Assembly (NCBI GenBank): GCA_965223305.1
Contig: CBDCWT010000080.1
Location: 1-64,000, forward strand
Direction: 5' to 3'
DNA: 64,000 nt
Source of the DNA: CBDCWT01 sp965223305
GTDB lineage: Bacteria; Planctomycetota; Planctomycetia; Pirellulales; Pirellulaceae
A program made the position numbers and the translations under genes. The notes beneath the pieces are model-generated. The model did no database searches, was not told the origin of the DNA, and was given only the letters and a program-made list of their open reading frames with translations. Shown here in pieces: positions 41,693 to 52,123 of the stretch. The number at the start of each line of letters is the position of its first letter. Position 1 is the stretch's first letter.

Positions 41693-44600
41693 TTAAGGAC
41701 GTCAAGATCCTCTAGCAGGTCGCTTAGTACGTCCTCTTCCGCGAGCAGCCGATCGACCAGCTCCGCTTCCGTAGATACCACTCCGCGATGTTCTCCGGAT
41801 GTATCGATCGTCTTTACGTTCACCGACACATCTAGGGAGCTAAACATCGTTTCGCTGAGCGGCGGCGTATCGCGATCACCGTGCAAGGGACGGGGGAAGT
41901 CGTGCAGAACATCCCCGAGTAACGAGGCGGGGAGAGAGTCTAGACTATCGAACTGACCGCCGCCTGCGGGGATGACCGTCAGCACACCGTCAATCCGATC
42001 GTTCGGCCGGTCAGTCACCGGGCCTTCTAACGGAAGCAGCGAGTCGTCCTCGGCTACGAGCGCCGTATAGACGCCATCCGACATGGCCACCAGGTTGAGC
42101 GCAGTCGGTCCTACGGCGGCCGATGAGGCCACTTCGAAGTGGAGGTCAACTAGTGTCTGCGAGAAGGTGCCCGACACAGGTCGGCTACCGAGAGCAACGA
42201 TGACGATCCTTCCCAATTCGTTGTCGATGGAGGCCGTAAACGTCCATCCCGGATGGCCCGTGATGAAGCCGCCCGGCGTGACCGAGACGGCTGTGACGAC
42301 CTCGGTATCAAACATGACGACGGCATCCGCCTCGGCGAGCCGGTGAGGGAATTGCAAATCGACAGTGCTTTCGATGTGCAGTGGTACAGCGACCGAACTG
42401 CCACCGACCGCGGCCAGTGTCCGGGGAATGCTAAGTACCGGGTCCGGGCCACCATTGGGAGTGCGCACCAGCCCTACGGGAATCGGCGGCACTTCCGGCA
42501 CCGGAATCAGCGCCGCAACCCGCGCGACCAGCGAGGCGTCGAAGGCATTGAGACGGCCGTTGCGGCTGACGTCCCCAATTAGGCTGGGATCAGCGAGCTG
42601 ATATGCGGGAAAGCCTGAGTCGATTTGCGCCGCGACAGTTGCCACCCGCGCCGCGTCGCTCGCGTTCAGCCTGCCGTTGCCAGACGCCTCGCCAAGGTAG
42701 CCAACCAAGTGTACGGCGTCGTCGTCGATAGCCGGGAAAACCGTCGAATCGGCACCACCAACTCTGACACTGTGGATGTCTAGGATCTGCTTACTGTTGT
42801 AGATGGCCTCGGCATTCGCCTCCGGAACTCTAGCCTGGAAGTTCACCAGCGTGTTGCTGCCGGCTGGGAGGTCAACAGGACTAACGATGGTCACCGTTGC
42901 ATTTCCAGCGACTGTGGTATCGGCTGTTAACGTAGCCGCCGCAGGCAGAGACGGTCCGACGGTCGCGCCGAGTATCTGTAGCAACGCTGGGTCGTAGGCA
43001 AGCTGGAACGCGACGGTTCTCACGCCGCTTCCATCGCTGAGCGTCACTGGGAGACCTGTCGTCTCATTCGCCGGAATGTTGACGTCTTGGCCCGGACCGC
43101 GTACGACGTCGGGAAGACCGAGCGTGACCGTGTTCACCGGCGGAGCTGCGACCACGAAAGACTGCATGAAGTCGTCACCCGCTGTACCATCGCCATCTCC
43201 GTCGAGCAGGATACCGTCAACGTCCACGAATCCGTCTGTGGCGCTGCGTAACGTCGCGGTGTAGGTGTCCGGTTCGAGCGGGCCACCGGTCTTGATGAAG
43301 GCAATCGCGCGGTCCGCTGGGTCGACTGTTACCGTCCCAGCGACGGGACCCACCGTTTGACCAACCAGCGTCACATCGGCCGGACCCAGGCTGATCAATA
43401 GTGAGTCGTAGAGATTGAGTAGCGAGGCATTGATATCGTTGCTGAACTCGGCACGGAACCCTGTCAAGTTCGGTTCCAGCGAAGTCACCTGAAATGGCGT
43501 CGCTTCGTTGAATTGATGTGTCTCGCGTACCAGCGAATAGCCAGTAGGCCGGCCGGTGGCCGGATCGATCAATGGAATCGGAACTGCGGGATTGAACTCG
43601 TAGAGTTCGCCGCTCGCCGGAGGCTTGTCGAGGATAACTGCTTCCAGGTGGGTCGTGATGGTCCGCGGTATCAAGGCTTGACCTGCCACATTCAACTCGA
43701 TCGCGCGATAGAAAGAGCTGTTAGCATCCCCAGGCGCGAACGGGTCGATGTCTAACCTTCCAGGAGAATCGTTGTTCAGCTCTTCGATTTTGCCCAGCGA
43801 GGGGACCGCGGCATTGAGCGTCGCATTGACCTGCCCCAATGACGTCGAGCCTGTCAACTCGAGGCTCGTAAACTGTGTTACGACCTCGTCGCGACCGTCG
43901 CCATCGTCATCGGTCGCATCCCCTTCAGTGCCGCCTTCGAAGTAAACTTCCAACGTCGCGGAGCCTGTGGCCGCGACAACGATCTCCGGTCGGAGGACCT
44001 CTAGATCTAGTTGAACAGCACGAGTCGCTGGAGTGAATTGGCTACCGTCCACCGACAACTCCACGAAGATGTCGAAGAAGCTGTCTACGTGGAACGAACC
44101 TCCGCGGTCCGTCACAATCGTCTTTCCGGCGGACGACTGCGACGGACTCTCCTGCAGCGTGACCGGCAACCCGTTGAGATCTCCGGTGAGGCTCATCGAC
44201 ACGATCTCGGTGTCGAAGCTCCCTGTTTCACGCCCGACTTTGTTGAACACAATTCTCTCGACCGAACCTTGTAGTTCGACCGGAACCATCGCGCCGTCGA
44301 TCTGCGCGATCGCCGTCAGCGATGCGTCGATCACCTGCAGCTCGTTGGGCCCAGCGGCGCGCCTTTCCACTACTTCCAGTGGTTGATGGCGCAGGTCCTC
44401 CAAGATGATGTGCCTGGGACCTGGGAACTCGGCGAACGCGTTCGGGCCGCTGCGGTAGATACCGTCCCCCGGCGGCAACTCGGGGCCGGCAGCGATCACA
44501 CCCGCGTTGAAGGCATCGACTCGTAAGCTATCTGCAGAGGGAAGGAAATCTCCACCTTCGATAGCAATCTCCATCCAGTTGTGTATGAAGCTGTCGACTC

Positions 44601-47600
44601 GGTAGTTCTGGCCTCCCAAGTCGACAACGGTCGTCTGGCCAGTGGAAGTTTGTGCCGCAGACTCGCGGACCACAACCGCCTGTCCCTCTGGCGTCTGACC
44701 GCGTAAGTCCATCGAGAGAATCTCGGTCTCGAAGGTGCCGGTTGTCTGTCCTGCCTTGCCACGGTAGATGACTTCCACCGCTCCCTGCAGAGTAACAGGT
44801 AGCGGCCGGCCGCCGATGATCGCCGTCGCTCGCAGCGAAGATTCAAACGTAACTCGCTCGTCCGCACCCGTGATGGCGATGGTAGGAGCGGGCTCAAGCA
44901 CCGGCCGGAAACGGACATCCTCTAGCAGAACTTCCTCGGCAGCGGGAAAAACAACCGTTGCGTCTGGCGCGCTCAGGTAAACTCCGCGCGGAGGCAGGTT
45001 GGGCTCGGCGGCCGCGACGCTTGGCGAACGCGGCAATTCCAGCGTCCATTCGTCAGTTGCTGTGGCAAAGACGTCCGTCTCGACGGTCGGTGCCACGTCG
45101 TGGAGTTCCCGCACAACGAAGATCCCCGACGGCTCTCCCGTCACTCGGTCCAGCAACTGGACAGGATCTGTTGGAGCAAAAAGATAGCGCTCGCCGTCGC
45201 CTGGCGGTTTGTGCCCGATAACCGTCTCGACGCGAGTGGCTCTGGCCGGCACCAGCTCGCGGCCGTTCAGCTCCACGATGAAAGACATGTCGAAGTAGCT
45301 GTTTGCATCTCCCTCCGCAAAGGGATCGACGTCCAGCCGACCTGGTGTGTTGTTCACCAGTTCCGTGATCTCGCCCAGCGAACGCCGGTCGGGATTGAGG
45401 CGAACGTGCACCGTTCCCAACGGCGTCGGACCGACCAGATCGAGTTGGACAACTTCCGCCACGACTTCATCAAGACCATCATCGTCGTCGTCCAGCGCAT
45501 CGCCTTCGTTGGCCCCCTCAAAAAACACGTCGACCTGTGTCGGACCAACTGCCGCCACCAAGACCGGCGTGCCCTGAACGTCCAACAGGATCTGTCCGAT
45601 GGAATTCGCAAAGAGGTCATGCTCGATGACGCCAGCTACTTGGTGGATCTCGCGGACGACCGAGAACCCTGTACGCCGACCGGTCGCGGGGTCGATCAGA
45701 GGGATTGGCGCCGGCGGATTGAATCGATAGCGCTCGCCGTTAACGGGCGGCTTGTGCTCGATGACGGTTTCGAGCCGCGTTGTCGTCGTTAGCGGGACGA
45801 GTGTCTGTCCGCCAAGTTGGATCTGAAATGCGACGTCGAAGTAGCTGTTGGCATCACCCGGATGAAATGGATCGATGTCCAACCTGTTCGGAGTGTTGTT
45901 GACAAGTTCTTCGATGCGTCCCAGTGAGGGAACGGCTGGGTTGAGCGTGATCTGCGCCGGTCCCAGCGGAGTGGAGGCATACAGCGCGAGATCGGCGATC
46001 TGGGCGACGACCTCCTCGAAACCGTTCTCATCGTCGTCTACGGCGTCCCCCTCGTTCGCGCCCTCGAAATAAACGTGTGCGGTCGTCGGACCGACGCCCG
46101 AGACAAGGACCCGCTGTAGCGGCTCTTCGAGTTCGAGACGAGCACCGCCTACGGAAGGCACGAAGGCCTGCCCCCCGTCGATGGAAACTTCCGGAAAGAC
46201 GTCGAAGAAACTGTCAACCTGGAAGTTGCCATCGGGCAGCGCTACGATGGTTGCTTCTCCGGTAGAAGCAAGGGTGGGGCTCTCGCGAAGGATCACCGGA
46301 AGGCCCGCGATGGTTCCTCGTAGGTCCATCGAGAGAATTTCGGTTTGGAAAGTCCCCGCTTCCCGGATTGCCTTGTCGATCGCCATCGATCGCACTTGGC
46401 CAGAAAGTTCTACCGCCTCGGGCACGCCACCGGGCACGGTGGCAATCGCGGTCAGGGTGGTATCGTAGGTGACGATTTCATCGTTGCCGGAAACCTCACG
46501 GCTTTGCACTGCACCTGGGCGTTTTCGAATATCTTCCAGCACGAGCTGGACCAGCGGGCTCAAAAACTCAGCAGCCACTTGCGCCGGAGCTCGGTATTCG
46601 CCGCGGTTGGGTGGCAGCTCGGAAGTTGTTTCGACACCGGTATCGAAGGCGTCGAGCCTCGTGCTACCAGCGGATGCGATCCAGATTTGGCTGTCGTCCA
46701 GCGAAGCCTCAGTAAAGACGTCGAAGAAACTGTCAATTCGAAATCTGCCATCACCCGCGTCCCTGATGCTCGCTTGGCCCAAAGACTGTATTGAGGGTGA
46801 CTCTCGGATCAACAAGACAGGGCCGCCGGGAATCGAACCACGGAGGTCCATCGAGACGATTTCAGTTTCCCAGCTGCCTGTCGTCTGGCCGGCCTTACCA
46901 CGGCTGATGATCTCCACAGGACCCCTTAGTTCCACCTCGACAGACTGGCCGGCAAACACGGCGGTTCCACGCAACTGCGCCTCGAAACTGGCGCGCTCGT
47001 CAGAACCCTCCAACGCAATCACCGGGCCTGGATCGCTCATCGGCATCAGCTGGATGTTCTCCACAGCGACGGGCTGGGGAGATGGAAAGAGAACCGGGAG
47101 CGGAGCGTGATAGACGCTGCCGATCGCGGGCAGCGTGGCCAACGGTGTATCAACTCCCGGTTCGGGCGGAACCTCCAACAGCAGATTGCCAACCGTTGAA
47201 AGTTCATCGACCTCGATTGCGGTCGCAGGATCGTGAATTTCCCGGATGATGAAAATCCCCGTCGGCTGACCGGTTTGCACGTCAAACAGCTCAACGGGTT
47301 GGGGTGGAGCAAACAGATAGCGCTCACCGCTGCCCGGAGGTTTGTGCCCAATCACCGTTTCCACACGAGTTGGGCGCGCCGGCGCCATCCGGCGACCATT
47401 CAGCTCGACTACGAAAGCCACGTCGAAGAAACTGTCCGCGGAACCGGGGGCAAACGGATCGACGTCCAGCAGCCGTTGATTGTTGTTGACCTGTTCCTCG
47501 ATGCGGCCGAGCGAAGGAATGGCGGGATCGAGAGTGATGTTCAGCGGGCCCCAGGGAGTCGGTCCGCTGAGCCGTAGATCGACCATCTGCGCAACAACTT

Positions 47601-50571
47601 CATCCAACCCGTTCTCGTCGTCATCGATGGCAACTCCCTCGGTGGTTCCCTCGAACAGAACGTCGAATTGGGTCGGCCCTACGGCGGACACCAACACCTG
47701 CGTGCCCTGCACGTCAAGCAACAGTTGGCCGACCGTATTGGGAAAGATGTCATGTTCGATGGTCGACGAGGTCTGATGGATCTCCTTAAGCACGTAGAGT
47801 CCGGTGAACTCTCCCGTCACTTCGTCAAACAGAGGCACGCGGGGTGGGTTGGGATTCTCGTATCGCTCCTGCTCTATCGGAGGCTTGTGGGTGATAATGC
47901 TCTGCAGGAACAGGGGCTCGCGCGTGACCATCGGTTGCCCGGCGACATGAAACTGGGGCCAGACAAAGAACGTGCTGAAAGCGGTTTGGCCCGAACGGGT
48001 ATCAAAAGGGGCCACCTGCAACAGACCGGGGCGGTCGTTGACGTTGATTTCCTCGATCTGCCCTGGAGAGGAGAACCCTGGGCGCTGGACAATGTGCACC
48101 GGGCCCGCCGCAGTAGTACCGTGCAAGTCGAGGCTGATGATCTCTGTCGGCACCTCGTCCCGCCGAAAACCGTCGAGCACTTCATCGCTGGCGTCGCCCT
48201 CGTTGGGGCCCTCGAAGTGGACCGCGATCGCGGCCTGTCCTACGGTTGCGATCAGTTCGGTCGGCGGGTCTGGTCGTAACTCGACTCGGGCGCCGGCTTC
48301 AGCGGGCAGAAAGCCGGCTCCATCGATAGAGAGCTCCGTGAAGATGTCGAAAAAACTGCCTACGTGGTATGCTCCGTCTCCCAGATCCCGAATCGTGACG
48401 GCGCCGTTGGATGGTTGCGCAGAACTCTCGCGGAGCATCATCGACACTCCGCCAATGTTCCCCTGCAAGTCCAGCGACAGTATTTCTGTCTGGAAGGTGC
48501 CAGTGGTGTTGCCAACCTTGTCGAAGGCGACGGTCTGCATCTGCCCGGTGAAGTCAACGACGCGCGTCAAGTCGTTGAAAGGACCTCCAGAGACGGTGGC
48601 TAGCGCCTGCACTGTCGCATCGAAGACTTCGATTTCGTTGTTGCCGGAAACCTGGCGGTCAACCACCAGTTGTACTTTTTGGCGGAGATCTTCCAGCGTG
48701 ACGCGGAGATTCCCTGTTGTGAATTCGAGCCCCTCTTGAGCGGCCGTACGATGGCTGCCAACCAACGACGGCACCTGCGGGGTATCGGTGACGACGCCGA
48801 TCGGAAAGGCGTCGACCCGCGTGCTGGCCGCGGCTGGGATGAAGCTGGCGCCGCCGTCCACCGAAACCTCCGTCCAGATGTCGAAGAAGCTATCCACGCG
48901 GAAATCGCCATCAAGAGCGGCGACTGAGGAGCGACCGGCCGACACCATTTCGGGTGACTCGCGAAGGATGACTGCAGGCCCTCCCGGAATGTCGCCGCGG
49001 AGGTCGATGCTTACAATCTCGGTCTCCCAAGACCCGGTCGTCTGGCCGGCGTTACCACGGGTGACCAACTCGAGGAGCCCGCGGAGTTGAACGGGCACCG
49101 GATCCCCTCCATTGAAGAGGGCTGTGCCCTCCAATGTCGATTCCAAGGTCACCCGCTCGTCATCACCCTCAACGACGACTGTCGGCGGGGGATCGGCGAG
49201 CAGACGGTAGCGGATATCTTGGAGCATCAGTTGCGCACCAGGCGCCGAGTACTGCGCCGGCAGCTGCCGGCCCGCCAGATACGCGGCTTCCAGTGGCGGC
49301 AAGTCGGAATTGGGAGTGACCACGATGGGCGGGTCGGGGGTTTCCAGTAGTACTTGGCCTACCGTCTCAGGAAAGGAATCGATCTCCACCTTGCCCGTAC
49401 TGTGGACGACCTTCAGCAAGGAGATTCCGGTCGGATTGTTGTTGGCATCGAGCAGCTCGAGGGGTTCGTCCAACTGGGCAGCGTAGCGACGGAACGGCGG
49501 CTTCTCGTAGATTACCGTTGCTAACGAGATCGGTGTTTCGTTGTGAACTAGCAGACCTTCAACTTCGACCTCAAAAAACACGTCGAAGCTACTGGTGACC
49601 GACCCTTGCGGCGCGAACGGACGGACGTCGAGAGTGCCGGGAACGTTGTTCGCCAACTCGGTCATCACACCGCGCGACACACGGGTGGGACTCTCTGTCA
49701 ACCTCACGTTCCCGTCGGTGAGGTTCAAGGCCACGAGTTCAGTGGTCACTTCGTCGAAGCCGTCGGTCGGATCGTTGTCGAGCGCGGACCCTTCGACCGC
49801 GCCGTCAAAAAAGACATGGGTCTCGGTCGTGCCGTTCAAGATAAACGTCTGCGGAATGTCGCCAAGTGGTCCACCAACCAACTCGACCAGGGCTGTGGTG
49901 TCGGGCAACACATCTTCTTCAACGAACAACTCCTCGGGAACGACAACCAGATCCAGCTGTTGGATGGTGAGATTGATCGGTTGCCGATTCACTGGGTCAA
50001 CAAGTGGAATGGAGCCGTTGAACTGGTATGCTTCACCGGGAGCTGGCGGAAGCTGGGTGAGCTGAGCTTGTAAGGAAATGGGCAGGTTGTGCACGCCTCG
50101 CACGTTGCCGGCAACGAGCTCGACAAATGCTCCCGCCAGGCTGAAGATGGGAGCCTCCAGCTGGTTGGGGACGATGTTGACCGACTCTTCGGCAAATCCC
50201 AAGGTGGGCGGTCCCGCGGGCGCGAGTTGCAAAGTAAGAGGTCCGAGTGACGTGCTGACTCCGGTCAGATTCAGATCCTGGACCTCGAACCCGATGTCCT
50301 CCAGGCTGTTGGCTCCCACGTCGTCGGCTGGAACGTCGTCCCGGACAATCGTCGCGGGGCCAGCCAGCTGGACAACCTCGACAGTCCCCGCGTCAGCACC
50401 GATTTGCAGCGTGAGCGTTGCCTCGGTAACCGGAAACACATCGACAGCCAGCAACACCCGTTGCTCGAGCTTTTCCGCGAGCGGTCTAAAGAACCGTCGC
50501 TCGCGTTCCGCTCGCGGCCGCCGACGGGTAGTCCGGGATGCATACAGAGTGTTGCCGATCATGAGTTTCAT
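41677..50571 (-). CDS. Giant repetitive surface protein with planctomycete LEQRVLLA motif, cohesin-like and dockerin-like parts
   Basis: 2,964 residues, intact. The start is ATG 50571, or the ATG at 50562, which has AAGGA at a better distance. A basic N-terminus leads to Leu-Glu-Gln-Arg-Val-Leu-Leu-Ala (35-42), the N-terminal signature of large planctomycete surface proteins. The body alternates two module types, each present about six times: one with Phe-Glu-Gly-x-x-Glu-Gly-Asp-Ala-x-Asp-Asp and His-Lys-Pro-Pro, one with Thr-Glu-Ile-Val-Ser-Met-Asp-Leu-Arg-Gly and Val-Asp-Ser-Phe-Phe-Asp. The C-terminus holds an Ig-like part, a cohesin-like domain and a dockerin-like Gly-Asp-x-Ser-x-Asn-Gly-Arg-Leu-Asn-Ala-x-Asp-Ala. 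The last five residues and stop come from the MITE. Confidence 0.88.
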   Translation of the reverse strand: MKLMIGNTLYASRTTRRRPRAERERRFFRPLAEKLEQRVLLAVDVFPVTEATLTLQIGADAGTVEVVQLAGPATIVRDDVPADDVGANSLEDIGFEVQDLNLTGVSTSLGPLTLQLAPAGPPTLGFAEESVNIVPNQLEAPIFSLAGAFVELVAGNVRGVHNLPISLQAQLTQLPPAPGEAYQFNGSIPLVDPVNRQPINLTIQQLDLVVVPEELFVEEDVLPDTTALVELVGGPLGDIPQTFILNGTTETHVFFDGAVEGSALDNDPTDGFDEVTTELVALNLTDGNVRLTESPTRVSRGVMTELANNVPGTLDVRPFAPQGSVTSSFDVFFEVEVEGLLVHNETPISLATVIYEKPPFRRYAAQLDEPLELLDANNNPTGISLLKVVHSTGKVEIDSFPETVGQVLLETPDPPIVVTPNSDLPPLEAAYLAGRQLPAQYSAPGAQLMLQDIRYRLLADPPPTVVVEGDDERVTLESTLEGTALFNGGDPVPVQLRGLLELVTRGNAGQTTGSWETEIVSIDLRGDIPGGPAVILRESPEMVSAGRSSVAALDGDFRVDSFFDIWTEVSVDGGASFIPAAASTRVDAFPIGVVTDTPQVPSLVGSHRTAAQEGLEFTTGNLRVTLEDLRQKVQLVVDRQVSGNNEIEVFDATVQALATVSGGPFNDLTRVVDFTGQMQTVAFDKVGNTTGTFQTEILSLDLQGNIGGVSMMLRESSAQPSNGAVTIRDLGDGAYHVGSFFDIFTELSIDGAGFLPAEAGARVELRPDPPTELIATVGQAAIAVHFEGPNEGDASDEVLDGFRRDEVPTEIISLDLHGTTAAGPVHIVQRPGFSSPGQIEEINVNDRPGLLQVAPFDTRSGQTAFSTFFVWPQFHVAGQPMVTREPLFLQSIITHKPPIEQERYENPNPPRVPLFDEVTGEFTGLYVLKEIHQTSSTIEHDIFPNTVGQLLLDVQGTQVLVSAVGPTQFDVLFEGTTEGVAIDDDENGLDEVVAQMVDLRLSGPTPWGPLNITLDPAIPSLGRIEEQVNNNQRLLDVDPFAPGSADSFFDVAFVVELNGRRMAPARPTRVETVIGHKPPGSGERYLFAPPQPVELFDVQTGQPTGIFIIREIHDPATAIEVDELSTVGNLLLEVPPEPGVDTPLATLPAIGSVYHAPLPVLFPSPQPVAVENIQLMPMSDPGPVIALEGSDERASFEAQLRGTAVFAGQSVEVELRGPVEIISRGKAGQTTGSWETEIVSMDLRGSIPGGPVLLIRESPSIQSLGQASIRDAGDGRFRIDSFFDVFTEASLDDSQIWIASAGSTRLDAFDTGVETTSELPPNRGEYRAPAQVAAEFLSPLVQLVLEDIRKRPGAVQSREVSGNDEIVTYDTTLTAIATVPGGVPEAVELSGQVRSMAIDKAIREAGTFQTEILSMDLRGTIAGLPVILRESPTLASTGEATIVALPDGNFQVDSFFDVFPEVSIDGGQAFVPSVGGARLELEEPLQRVLVSGVGPTTAHVYFEGANEGDAVDDDENGFEEVVAQIADLALYASTPLGPAQITLNPAVPSLGRIEELVNNTPNRLDIDPFHPGDANSYFDVAFQIQLGGQTLVPLTTTTRLETVIEHKPPVNGERYRFNPPAPIPLIDPATGRRTGFSVVREIHQVAGVIEHDLFANSIGQILLDVQGTPVLVAAVGPTQVDVFFEGANEGDALDDDDDGLDEVVAEVVQLDLVGPTPLGTVHVRLNPDRRSLGEITELVNNTPGRLDVDPFAEGDANSYFDMSFIVELNGRELVPARATRVETVIGHKPPGDGERYLFAPTDPVQLLDRVTGEPSGIFVVRELHDVAPTVETDVFATATDEWTLELPRSPSVAAAEPNLPPRGVYLSAPDATVVFPAAEEVLLEDVRFRPVLEPAPTIAITGADERVTFESSLRATAIIGGRPLPVTLQGAVEVIYRGKAGQTTGTFETEILSMDLRGQTPEGQAVVVRESAAQTSTGQTTVVDLGGQNYRVDSFIHNWMEIAIEGGDFLPSADSLRVDAFNAGVIAAGPELPPGDGIYRSGPNAFAEFPGPRHIILEDLRHQPLEVVERRAAGPNELQVIDASLTAIAQIDGAMVPVELQGSVERIVFNKVGRETGSFDTEIVSMSLTGDLNGLPVTLQESPSQSSAGKTIVTDRGGSFHVDSFFDIFVELSVDGSQFTPATRAVQLDLEVLRPEIVVAATGSATLEVYFEGGTEGDATDDDGDGRDEVVTQFTSLELTGSTSLGQVNATLNAAVPSLGKIEELNNDSPGRLDIDPFAPGDANSSFYRAIELNVAGQALIPRTITTHLEAVILDKPPASGELYEFNPAVPIPLIDPATGRPTGYSLVRETHQFNEATPFQVTSLEPNLTGFRAEFSNDINASLLNLYDSLLISLGPADVTLVGQTVGPVAGTVTVDPADRAIAFIKTGGPLEPDTYTATLRSATDGFVDVDGILLDGDGDGTAGDDFMQSFVVAAPPVNTVTLGLPDVVRGPGQDVNIPANETTGLPVTLSDGSGVRTVAFQLAYDPALLQILGATVGPSLPAAATLTADTTVAGNATVTIVSPVDLPAGSNTLVNFQARVPEANAEAIYNSKQILDIHSVRVGGADSTVFPAIDDDAVHLVGYLGEASGNGRLNASDAARVATVAAQIDSGFPAYQLADPSLIGDVSRNGRLNAFDASLVARVAALIPVPEVPPIPVGLVRTPNGGPDPVLSIPRTLAAVGGSSVAVPLHIESTVDLQFPHRLAEADAVVMFDTEVVTAVSVTPGGFITGHPGWTFTASIDNELGRIVIVALGSRPVSGTFSQTLVDLHFEVASSAAVGPTALNLVAMSDGVYTALVAEDDSLLPLEGPVTDRPNDRIDGVLTVIPAGGGQFDSLDSLPASLLGDVLHDFPRPLHGDRDTPPLSETMFSSLDVSVNVKTIDTSGEHRGVVSTEAELVDRLLAEEDVLSDLLEDLDVLNPNYS

Positions 50572-51009
50572 CCTTACACGACAAGGCGTTCATCCAGAGG
50601 AGACCAAGCGGGCACCGGTACCGCAAACTGGCGGCCGGGAGCGATCCGATGAGAGCAGTAAGTCGGCGGTGGATTGCCGACGAGGGACCCGTCAGGCGAG
50701 GGGGTCCGCGCAGGAGGGTAGTAGCTGAACAGCGCCGGTCGATACGCCATAAACCGCGCCTCGATTTTTGCCAATGCTCTGATCCGTATGAGCAGCAAGT
50801 CGTAAGCTATCGGATTGATGCTCAAAGTCAATTATATTTCTGGGCTATTTGGCCTGCACAGCAATGCTCCTGGAAATTGCCCACCTTGCGTGTCGAGCAA
50901 AAAATGGATGGAAAAACTATTGATTTCTATGGTGTGACCGGCAAGAATGACGGCACCCCCATATCGTTTATTTCTGTTGGATCAGAGGTACTTGATTGGG
51001 AGGTGCGTA
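50572..51009. other. Divergent intergenic region between the giant surface protein and the PEP-CTERM gene
   Basis: No convincing gene. It should hold both promoters; AT-rich stretches at about 50825-50850 and 50960-50985 are candidates, but no clear -35/-10 pair is identified. Confidence 0.45.
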
Positions 51010-51699
51010 ATGTACAAGTCACCGTTTGCGCGACCGTTCTTGGTCGCGGTTTTGCTGAGTGGTCTCTGGACTCCTGTCCAGGGAAAGATCATCAGCGTCA
51101 TGGGCCCCCGCAGCAGCGAGGGCGCCTTGCCCAGGATCATCGATCCGCCCCGTCATCTACTGGATGATTTCGAAACGAACAGGGGGCAGCAGGGGTTTGA
51201 CGAGCGGCAGGATGTGGTGACGTCGCAAGACTACAAGATGGACGGCGGTCGCGTGCTGGCCGCGGGGACGCTTGTTGACTCGCACATGTTGTTTCTCAAC
51301 AGCCGTGGCGACACCAGAATCACCCACCCCGAGGTGATTTGGAAGTTTGACGGCCAAATCCTGGGAGTGATGTCAGATGCCGGCGGTGAGTACGAGGCCG
51401 CATCGTCGGACGAGCTGGGCAGCCCGCGGACCAACTACGACGTCGCCGTCGCCGTCTTGGGCCGCGCTGCGCCGTTCAACGCGAGAGGTCTAGAGAGTAG
51501 TGATTCTTACGATGTTCGTGGCAACATGCTGCTTGTGAATCTGGCGGTCACCGAGCCCGGTGACTGGATGCGGGTGATCACAGGGCCCAAAGTACCTGAA
51601 CCGTCGGCGATCGCGTCCTTAGTTGGGCTGGGCCTCGTTGGCCTCATCGGCTACCGGCTCCGCTCGCGATCCGCTGCCCGCAAAGCCCCTCAGGGCTAA
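51010..51699 (+). CDS. PEP-CTERM secreted protein
   Basis: 229 residues from ATG 51010 (GGGAGG upstream; an earlier in-frame start would precede the signal peptide). The signal peptide is about residues 1-24. The C-terminus has Val-Pro-Glu-Pro-Ser, a hydrophobic helix (Val-Gly-Leu-Gly-Leu-Val-Gly-Leu-Ile) and an Arg-rich tail: the PEP-CTERM sorting signal handled by exosortase. The body is not recognised. Probably an exported, surface-processed protein. Confidence 0.85.
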   Translation: MYKSPFARPFLVAVLLSGLWTPVQGKIISVMGPRSSEGALPRIIDPPRHLLDDFETNRGQQGFDERQDVVTSQDYKMDGGRVLAAGTLVDSHMLFLNSRGDTRITHPEVIWKFDGQILGVMSDAGGEYEAASSDELGSPRTNYDVAVAVLGRAAPFNARGLESSDSYDVRGNMLLVNLAVTEPGDWMRVITGPKVPEPSAIASLVGLGLVGLIGYRLRSRSAARKAPQG

Positions 51700-51791
51700 G
51701 TCTCGCGGTGGAAAGGTGGAACTGAACCAAGGTGTCGGGGTGGCCCAAGCGGTGTGCAACTGCTTTCCGGTCACGGTCACCCCGGCACCGC

Positions 51792-51865
51792 CTAACTGCC
51801 TGTTGAAAAACGCCTTCCTGGCGTTTTTCAACCTCACCAAGCTCAGAACAGAGTTCTTCGCGGCT
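51792..51865 (+). repeat. 74-bp direct repeat, first copy
   Basis: Starts CTAACTGCCTGTTGAAAAAC and ends TTCTTCGCGGCT. Contains a terminator-like hairpin (GTTGAAAAACGCC ... GGCGTTTTTCAAC). Four mismatches to the copy at 52124-52197. Confidence 0.85.
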
Positions 51866-51949
51866 CGCAAATCAACGACTTACGTCGCTGATTTGGCATC
51901 ACATCCCTGTGATGCGGCAGGCGCGTTGAAAAAATCAACAGGCTGCTAA

Positions 51950-52123
51950 CCCGAATTATTCATGAGCGATCTGCTGCGAGGTCGTAAGTCCATCCGTGGC
52001 TTCGTCATGCTTCACAATTCTCCCTCGACGTATTGCTTCAATACGCCTGCGGAAGAATTGCTCGCCTTCCTTGCCACGAACGTACTTACAACCTCTCGCC
52101 ACGATCTTCATGAATAATCCGGG
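51950..52123 (+). mobile_element. MITE copy 3 (174 bp)
   Basis: Same termini as copy 1, flanked by CTAA (51946-51949, 52124-52127). The duplication differs from TTAA of copies 1 and 2, which fixes the ends of the element at CCCG/CGGG and the duplication at four bases. Confidence 0.9.
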
